Of a DNA stretch of 32,733 nt, positions 32,342-32,733 are shown in pieces (within the stretch, counting starts at the first letter, position 1; every line of letters begins with the position of its first letter). Below the pieces are notes generated by a model. It saw only the letters and a program-made list of their open reading frames with translations. It made no database searches and was not told the origin of the DNA. A program made the translations under genes and the position numbers. This stretch comes from Mesorhizobium sp. B2-7-1 (GTDB taxonomy: Bacteria; Pseudomonadota; Alphaproteobacteria; Rhizobiales; Rhizobiaceae), in assembly GCF_006440735.1 (NCBI RefSeq), contig NZ_VFUA01000075.1:1-32733 (forward strand), written 5' to 3'.

Positions 32342-32733
32342 TCACGTCCGCGCGGCGCGGTCGGGCGCCATGCCGTAATCCTCGCTGCGCTCGACGGCGC
32401 GGTAGAAATCGGCGAGCTGCTTGCCGCGCTCCGGCTTGAAGATGCGGCCGGCGATGACGACCGAGGCGATGCGGTCGATGCGGAAAGCGCGAAAATCGTC
32501 GCGCATCTCGCACCAGGCGACGAGGGTCCAGACCTTGCCCCAGAACCACAGGCCGAGCGGCCTGATGTCGCGCGCGGTGCCGCGGCCAGCCTCGTCGGAA
32601 TAGTCGATGGTCAGGACCTGGCGTTTCTCGACAGCGCGCTCGATCAGGTCGATGGCCTCGCGCGCGACATCAGGCCGCTCGGCCTGTGGTTCTGGGGCAA
32701 GGTCTGGACCCTCGTCGCCTGGTGCGAGATGCG
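32342..32733 (-). CDS. C-terminal WYL domain of a YafY-type regulator, partial
   Basis: The minus strand reads AIDLIERAVEKRQVLTIDYS, DEAGRGTARDIRPLGLWFWG, KVWTLVAWCEMRDDFRAFRI, DRIASVVIAGRIFKPERGKQ and ends at a TGA (32342-32344). This is the WYL ligand domain with its C-terminal extension; the N-terminal winged helix would lie beyond the window. The frame stays open to the edge. However, 32659-32733 is a perfect reverse copy of 32502-32576, so its first 25 or so codons are the antisense of the gene's own middle and should not be trusted. The reliable part is about 32342-32658. Confidence 0.85.
   Translation of the reverse strand, partial: HLAPGDEGPDLAPEPQAERPDVAREAIDLIERAVEKRQVLTIDYSDEAGRGTARDIRPLGLWFWGKVWTLVAWCEMRDDFRAFRIDRIASVVIAGRIFKPERGKQLADFYRAVERSEDYGMAPDRAART
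32502..32733. repeat. Perfect 75-bp inverted duplication at the window edge
   Basis: 32659-32733 equals the reverse complement of 32502-32576 with no mismatch; the spacer 32577-32658 is 82 bp. The copies run to the last base, so the full length is unknown. They lie within one coding region. A fold-back assembly or library artefact is the leading explanation. Confidence 0.9.

Overview
The window looks like chromosomal DNA from a high-GC alphaproteobacterium of the Hyphomicrobiales, most likely Mesorhizobium or a close relative. The evidence is the zinc-free 41-residue L36, a TrcR (DUF1013) regulator, DUF465, DUF1192 and DUF1127 small proteins, an Lrp-linked amino-acid ABC cluster, and several families of short palindromic intergenic repeats of the kind scattered through rhizobial genomes. 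This assignment rests on family knowledge; no search was run. No rRNA, tRNA, CRISPR array, transposase or phage gene was seen.

Layout. 1-3.6 kb: a secreted TPR protein, rpmJ (L36), a secreted LprI-like protein, the purEK pair and a DUF465 protein. 3.8-6.9 kb: a second DUF465 protein, then ispG, a lytic transglycosylase and a CPT-like P-loop kinase in one close-packed run. 7.2-11.9 kb: a sterol-desaturase-family membrane hydroxylase, a broken Stf0 sulfotransferase, a hybrid histidine kinase with two receiver domains, and a second LprI-like protein. 11.9-16.0 kb: a three-gene operon for a periplasmic molybdenum hydroxylase ([2Fe-2S] subunit, triheme cytochrome c, Tat-exported molybdopterin subunit). 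16.1-19.4 kb: an HXXEE membrane protein, a tautomerase, ispA, mtgA and rpmF. 19.6-23.5 kb: an Lrp-type regulator, a substrate-binding protein, two permeases and an arginase/agmatinase-family hydrolase, with no ATPase gene. 23.6-27.0 kb: a four-helix membrane protein, an HxlR regulator divergent from an alpha/beta hydrolase, and a GST-ArsR-SRPBCC operon. 27.1-29.5 kb: a frameshifted small exported protein, an ArsR regulator behind an MFS transporter, and a DUF1192 protein. 29.6-32.7 kb: a quinone oxidoreductase, a long palindromic repeat, a DUF1127 protein, trcR, and the C-terminal part of a WYL regulator running off the end.

Several groups form plausible units. purE and purK overlap and catalyse consecutive purine steps. 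ispG and ispA both serve isoprenoid synthesis and mtgA and the lytic transglycosylase both serve the cell wall, although they are not in shared operons. The molybdenum hydroxylase genes make a complete electron path from substrate to periplasmic cytochrome. The Lrp-ABC-ureohydrolase run looks like uptake plus hydrolysis of a guanidino compound.

The points most worth a second look are: a perfect 75-bp inverted copy at the right edge, which is either an assembly fold-back or a real inversion inside the WYL gene; two decaying genes (Stf0 and the 27.2-kb exported protein); a nested 200-bp palindromic element touching the stop codon of the oxidoreductase gene; paired hairpins in the rpmJ leader; and palindromic candidate operators next to hxlR, the GST operon and the DUF1127 gene.
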